Assembly (NCBI GenBank): GCA_027574665.1
Contig: CM050649.1
Coordinates: forward strand, 61,470,150 to 61,534,149
Direction of reading: 5' to 3'
DNA from: Rhynochetos jubatus
Lineage: Eukaryota; Chordata; Aves; Eurypygiformes; Rhynochetidae
DNA length: 64,000 nt
In this document: piece by piece, positions 57,836 through 64,000 of the stretch
How positions within the stretch are numbered: the first letter of the stretch is position 1
How the letters are laid out: each line of letters opens with the position of its first letter
Translations under genes and position numbers: made by a program
Notes under the pieces: model-generated
Told to the model about the DNA's origin: nothing
What the model saw: the letters and a program-made list of their open reading frames with translations, nothing else
The model's database searches: none

Positions 57836-59875
57836 TTACAAACAGTAGATCTGAACAGATACATAATGGGGTAATATAGCATTATTTGGGAAAAATCAGA
57901 TACAATTGTTTATGAAAAGATCAGATAACCTATTTCAGAAAGGATGTTGCTATACCACTTCAAAAGATGATCCCCTGTAGATAGAATAAAGAGGTCAGAG
58001 TAAGCTTCAGGCACTACTTACCTCTGCTTCTGCTGGAGCAAGAAAGGCAAGTTTCAGCAGCAAGACAGACTGACAGCTTTTGGATTTAGAGATATCCCCA
58101 TTTCTGATCCCTGTTTCACAATTGTAAGGTATTTCAGATGGTTTGTACTCAGAAATAAATATCTAATAACCCTAATCCTACTAAGCACAAAGTGAAGTTA
58201 TCTGCAGCTATCTGGTCAGTGTTATTTATGAAGCTCTGCAAATAGTATATCTTAACTAATTATATGTGTCCAACAAAATTCTCATAAATGCACTTCAGTA
58301 ACGTGGTGATAATAAAATGAGTCTATGTTTGACCTGAATTTAGCCTTGTGTAGTATGTAATTTTCTAACATCTGTGCAAAGCTCTTAGGTAATAATAATT
58401 TCTATGTCCCAGACAGAACTACCTAAAAGTGGGCATGCCCACAACCTTGTAAGAAAAGTGGGACTAGATCAGTAGGAGCACTCTCCACACACCATGTAAT
58501 CTAATTTCTTACATTTTGAAGTTCAGCATCTTCAGAAACCAGCCTGTCATCTCCATCTGATAAAATGATATGAAGGAAGACAAGAGGAAAACATTCCTTC
58601 AGTCTCTCCAAGGTGTCCTTTTCCCAAACCAATTCACCTCAATCTTCCAAAGATACATCTAAAGCTCACAGTTTGTTGCAAAGGTTTTGCGCTTTGTCCG
58701 TTATCAGTTCTCAAAATGTAATCCAAAGGGGATAAAAAAGAAAAGATCAAGCTAGGATTCTTACTTCAGAGAGTCACTGTTAACTGGAGCTCCAAACATT
58801 AGCACAATTTGTTTCCAGAAGTGCTGAACTCAGTGAGCTCCATTTCGGTGAACTTTTGCCTAGGGGTGAGGACAGAGCTGCTTCCCCAGACCACCATCAA
58901 TGAAGCGGAGGATTTTCCACTCTGTCTCATGTATGCTAGTGTAATACTTCTGACAGAAGTGGCAGGGTAGGGCTAATTAAGGCAGCAAGACTTCATTAAT
59001 CTCTTGTTTCTTAATTGTCATTTGAATGATACACGTCTGGCAATTGAGTTTCCACCCAAGGTGTAAGAAATAAAGGCAATTAAATGAATGACACACATGA
59101 TATTCTCATGTCTATATCAGGTATTGTATTAAATATTAGAACACAAAGGTGGCAAGAGCCAGCAGAAGGCCTCACTTCAGAGCAGCATGAAGAGAATCCA
59201 GATCATTATCAGTATTTCAAAATCAAATTCCCCATAAGCTTAGGTGGCTCACCAGAGGGTTCATCATTTGGATACCAACCCCCCACTGTTTTAGTTCTAT
59301 TGAATATACAAAAATAAGCTTATCTATCCTTATGGGTTTACATCATTCCATTTGTTTTCTGAGCTGTAGAAGAATTCAGATTGTTAAATAGCATAGAATG
59401 CCATTATGTTTCAAGAAAGCTAGTATCCATAATATAAAGTTCCAAGTTTTAATCGAATTTTACTATATTTGAATACAAAAAATCTGAAATCCACTTCATT
59501 GAATAGAAATTGTGATTCCAGCACAGTACAAAATCACCAATAAATCAGAAATTTCAGACAATATCATATCTTTATCAGAGATAATGATATGGGCCACTCC
59601 TTTGAATACCAGAAAGGCATACTTAAACATTCTAGCTTTGAGATAATTTTTAATTTTGGTTAAATAAGTTTCATGTATTCAGCAGTATGGTAAATGCAGC
59701 TACTGATAAATTTTTACAGAGAGAATGTAAAATTAGGTAATCTGCTTACCATGTGCAGGAAGATTGAAGTTGTGAGAGAATTCAAAATAGAGGGATTTAC
59801 AGATTGAGGGAGACATTGTGTTCTTCCTCCAAATGTTTTTATTTTTGTGGTTTTACTTCTGCTTTTATTTTCCTT

Positions 59876-59895
59876 AAAAAAAAAAAAAAAAAAAA
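59876..59895 (+). repeat. A20 homopolymer
   Basis: This is a run of 20 A. The sequence before it is not recognisable as a retrocopy. Confidence 0.9.
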
Positions 59896-62740
59896 GAGTC
59901 ATTGAAATCAATCCTTATCTGAAATTTATTTTGAAAGCCTACATAGCAAAAGCACACCCAGAATGGACAGAATGGAATAGTCAGTCACGGTGATGTAGGG
60001 ATAGAAACACTGTGCTCCATCTTACCTTCTGTCCTTAAAAGGTCTGTGTGTAGGCCCTCAAGTTGCAGTCCTGTGTGAACAGAATTTTCAGTATTTCCTT
60101 GTCTATTATTGTGTCTAAGAGTTCAACATATCTTGAAGTTTGTCGGAGTTGTAATGCTACTGTTATGGAATCCCAATTATATAGATTCTCCTGTTTCAAA
60201 ATAGGTGTATGGATGGAGGGGGTGTCTTCAAGATATCTGAAAATCAAATTTAGACCAAAAGAAGGGGTTTGAAAAAAAAAGTACATTTCACAATCTAAGT
60301 AAATTCCAAAATAGAGAGATCTCTGTTGTGTATATGAAAATATTGAAAATACACAAAAATAAAAAAATAATCTCAGATGTTCACAACTGCTTGTTATCCT
60401 GAGCAATTTAAGGAAAATTTAGAAAAATATTTGATACTGGACAATCCACCAAAAAGGTGAAATTGAATTAATCTCAACCTAGAAAATGTGTTCACTTGCT
60501 TTTCCAAGAAATAACATCCCAAACCAGAAATCAGTGCAGGTCCCTACTGTGCTTCATAAATTACTGTTTTTAAAGAAAAGGAAATTCAAAACCACAAGCA
60601 AACGGAACATACAAGTGACTCCCTTTACTATTCTCTGTTGAGATCCAATTTCACAGAATCCTGTGTTCAAAAATGTTTCATTTGCTACTCTGAAACCTAA
60701 CTGCAGAGTCTGCTAAGGATCTAGCTTCTCAATTATTCACTTAGTCCCATTTGTATTAATAAATTACAGTGTCTGGAAAACAGTCATAAATTTTCAAGTC
60801 CAGCCCAAAATTGTCCTATTTTTATGGTGCGAATTCTTCATGTGGATGAAGGGAGGGAAAAAAAAAAAGATCTTCTTGCAGGGGACAAAGCCCAAAGATC
60901 TCTGTTTTGCATGCATGAAAGGAAAAGTAACAAACATTTTCATGGTATTTTAGTAAATTATAATAAAGCCCAGTTCCTCCAAAAAGTGGGAGTCATTTTT
61001 TCCTCACCAGCAGGTGCATCCTTTGAAATCAGACCCACTACCCAGTGGGTCAGACACACTGACAGAACAAGCCACAGACAATATAAGGTCAATAAGGTCT
61101 GAAAGGTGACACCATTCTGCTCTTGAACGTTGATTGCCCAGGGGAGTTCCCCAAACGCCACCTTCTTCCTCAGCCTTTCCCTCCCGTGCTTTCTCCCCAG
61201 CACAGAGAGCAGCACAAGCTTTATTCTTGGAAGTAATGAATGAACCTGAAGGATGCTCTGCCAAGCCATGCAAAATTAATTAGGTCGAGGGTTCGGGTGG
61301 CTGCAGGGTGACTGTTACACTGACATTTTTAAGCAGGCTGTCTGTAGCACAGCCGCCCTGCCGTGCCATCCCAAAGATCAGCATTATGGGACGTGTTCAT
61401 CAAATCAATGAGCATAATCGTATTTCCTTTTATAACTGTCATGGCTTCTTTCCTGCATGCTCACTCCCCTCTCTTTTTCTTCTGCATTACATTTAGTATT
61501 ATTATTATTTTGCCTGCAAGAAAAGAAAGGTTTCTGAAATACTGATGTGTTATTTTTTTCCTTTGTGCAACAGCTCCCTCTAATGTTCTCTCTCTTTTCT
61601 TTTCCCCTCTGTGTTCTGACAGAGGAAAGAAAACTTTCAAGTTATGGTTAAGATTTAATGAAAGGGGTATGAGAAGCAAAGGGCTAGGAAATGAATGATC
61701 AATTGGATCAATAGATTTAAAAGCAAGGTCGACACTGCCATTATCCAGGTCAGTCACCTACACAGTGTATGCCCTAGATCTGAAGGAGGTGGATTTCTTC
61801 TCCCCAGATACAGAGTTCCCAGATACTGTGGTTGTGACTGTTTTCAAAGAGACACTGCTGTTCTAAAACCTGTGGTTGTGCACACTCAGTGTAATGATAT
61901 CCAATCTCCTGTTTCAGGGTGAGAAGGGCTTTTCATCCCCAATAGTGTCACAAAATCCACTTAACGTTTGGCCATACGGTGTGAAGGCTGTTTCAAGGAG
62001 CACTCAACATGAGCAAATCGTTATAGCAGACTAACAGTCAAAGTTCAAAACCACCACAGCACTTAGAAATTAATTGGCATTGTTGCCAATAAGATTTGGT
62101 ACAGATCTCTAAAGATTTTGGACCTAAAGGACCAAGTTTTACATTAATTTGTTTTGATCAATATTTAATCTTTTTTTGCATTTATGTTTCAAGTGTGTTA
62201 TTAGAAAAAAAAATGTCTTAGGAAGAGTTCTCCAAATTTAAAATAATCTATAAAAAATATAAAGAGCACTCTATCTTCATTGGAAGTCAGTGTTTATGAA
62301 TTATGACTAAAATTTCTTACTGGGTTTTTGGTGTTCTGGGGTTTTTTGATGCTTTTAGGAACCTGAATTTGAAATGTTGGGGATATTTTAACTACTAGGT
62401 AAAAAGAAGCCTAATAATTAGTACATTTTAATAAAGTAACTTGTTGCAATTCTGGAAAATAAAAGCTTGTTATTAAATCAAGAACTCTACAAGTTCCTCA
62501 ATTGTTAATCAAAGCAACTACTTAATTTTACAAACTCCCACCATCATATATGCTGACATTTCCATTCATGTCAATGTTGTCAGATCTTGTGATGTCAGTA
62601 TGACATTTTTACGCTAACCTGAACAAAAATCCATGTGACTGTTCAGAGACAGCTACATGAGAGTCTTTGAAATGAAATTTCTGGTGATCACGCATCTGAA
62701 AACATAATTGTCTCTCTAAAATGTAAGTCTCCAAAAGCTA

Positions 62741-62742
<2 letters not shown>

Positions 62743-62782
<40 letters not shown>
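62743..62782 (+). repeat. (AT)15(AC)5 compound microsatellite
   Basis: Fifteen AT units are followed directly by five AC units, without interruption. Likely polymorphic. Confidence 0.95.
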
Positions 62783-64000
62783 CTCAGCACAGTCGTTTTA
62801 GGGTAAGTACAACTGTAACTAAAAAGTAAAAATAAAAATACGCTTTGCAATGCAGAAAAACTGTGTGTTTATAGAAGATGAAATTAAAAAGTTCCCACTG
62901 GTGTATACAACCAGGTTTTCGACATTCAGTAGCACACTACCTCCTGGAGTACCCTGCTGGAACACGAAGTCTTTGGTAAGTGACTTGCTAGTCTTTCTGT
63001 GCTTTGAAACAGTAGAAAAAGGGAAGGCGAGTATGTTCGAAGGCACATTTGCTCTAACGCAGAAGAAGGAAATTCAACCCATGTTTTTGTGAGCAGGAAT
63101 CTGACTGCACTAAGGGGCACATCTTGGATTTTTCAGTCTCTGTCAGAGCTACAACACTTGACAGCTCTGCTGGTCTGTGGGCAACGTGGTACTGTTGCAA
63201 TCATGCAGTGATGGCAGGGCAAGTGGGCAACTGCCTGCATCCAGGACAAGCCTCAACAATGAATTGGATGGCTTCTTCCACCTCTCCAGGCTGTGAGTAA
63301 GGGATATACCCCAGAGTGAGAGTTTATATTTACTAAAAGCTCTAAATTTAGAGCTTGGTTCAAAGCCATTGAAAAATACAGTTATTTGTTGCCATATTAG
63401 AGCAGTGAATATAAACCTATGGGGAAAAAAAAAAGATAAATATTGTTAGCTGTATTTTAGTGGTGAACAGAAGAAAAGTATCCTCTGTATGTTCCATGCT
63501 GTGCAGGGCTTCCCAGGTGATATTTCAGTGTCAGCCAGGTCTCAGCTTTCACCCAAGGGAACATGCACACTTCTCAGTTCCTGTTTATGTCTTCGGGTTT
63601 CTCACCTGTTTAGCTCCACACTGCAAATACACCTTCAGCTGATGCGTTTTAATTACAGTGGAAGCCAGTTCTCTCAGCACATCACATTGCATCTGTCAGG
63701 TTGTAATGTAATAGCCTGATCCCTGCACAGTGGGACTGTGGCAGAAGACTCAGGGGCAGGGGGAGCCCCCCAGTGCCACCTGTGTGCACTTTATGTGGCC
63801 AGCTGTATATACTTTTACATATATATTTTTGTGTGTATATGAAGCTTGTATGTGTGTGTGCATGTGCCCATTGGGAATACGTGCTCAGCCACGATGCAGG
63901 AAGGACCTGGGGGCACGGGGCTGCAGCAGACACACACTCTGCTGGTCTACTGGCTTCAGCAGTTACATGTCAAGTGTTTCATAGCTTGCATCCTCAAAGC

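Larger units (their letters stand above)
57836..64000. other. Unique AT-rich sequence, no gene recognised
   Basis: No transposon or exon is recognised to the end of the window. An A20 run lies at 59876 and an (AT)15(AC)5 repeat at 62743. Blocks rich in homeodomain-type sites occur at 58955-59090 and 61255-61480. The last 550 bases are GC-richer, with TG/TA patches near 63804-63866. The 123-codon frame at 60035-60406 minus has no recognisable domain. Confidence 0.5.

Noticed and set aside
59700..59895. A20 tract as the tail of a processed pseudogene
   Set aside because: The sequence before the tract is AT-rich and non-coding, with no recognisable cDNA.
60035..60406. 123-codon open frame on minus
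   Set aside because: No recognisable domain, no conserved-looking composition and no splice context. Probably chance.
63285..63300. Splice-donor-like CTGTGAGTAAGG
   Set aside because: A single donor-like word with no recognisable coding sequence before it.
1..64000. CRISPR array, operon, prophage or integron
   Set aside because: No regularly spaced repeats, no clustered long open frames, and the CR1 and LTR content marks the window as vertebrate nuclear DNA.

Overview
The window looks like a gene-free stretch of a bird nuclear genome, either intergenic or inside a very large intron. The case for a bird rests on repeats. There are seven copies of CR1 LINEs with avian-type 3' ends (for example two tandem ATTCTATG octamers at 57818-57833). 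There are also three solo LTRs whose ends and U5-like C-rich tails match avian endogenous retrovirus LTRs as I remember them. Base composition is AT-rich and homopolymer A/T tracts are frequent. No operon, ribosome binding site, tRNA, rRNA or CRISPR array is visible, and I could not identify any host exon. The species and the nearest host gene cannot be told from the sequence alone.

Layout from left to right. 1-1948 is unique sequence. 1949-2609 is a GC-rich solo LTR on the minus strand. 2610-10459 is unique, with a GC-richer, stop-poor block at 4926-5525. 10460-10937 is an old CR1 on plus. 10938-20319 is unique, with G-rich tracts at 15825 and 18138. 20320-20458 is a short CR1 on minus. 20947-21350 is an internally deleted solo LTR on plus. 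24405-25170 is a very diverged CR1 of the old amniote type on minus. 28745-31799 is a cluster of three CR1 copies (minus, minus, plus). 31800-43588 is a long unique stretch with a 27-bp poly-G-like tract at 35779. 43589-44154 is a solo LTR on plus. 44800-45890 is a heavily deleted CR1 on minus that keeps parts of the ORF1 esterase, the ORF2 reverse transcriptase and probably the 3' end. 48330-48635 is a second old amniote-type CR1 on plus. 50362-51430 is the best-preserved reverse-transcriptase-bearing CR1. 57333-57835 is a 5'-truncated CR1 on plus. 57836-64000 is unique, with an (AT)15(AC)5 microsatellite at 62743.

The only protein-coding signal I recognise is decayed CR1 ORF1/ORF2. The two longest open frames with recognisable content (29573-30220 minus, 50761-51363 plus) are both ORF2 C-terminal remnants. 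The many other short open frames have no recognisable domain, and several run antisense to CR1.

I found no new molecular system. The points most worth a second look are the deleted ORF1-ORF2 CR1 at 44800-45890, the two old amniote CR1 copies (which may have been kept for a function), the target-site evidence for the three LTRs, several homeodomain-site-rich unique blocks that could be conserved enhancers, and the poly-G and quadruplex-prone tracts. Family assignments rest on recalled consensus patterns and were not checked by database search.
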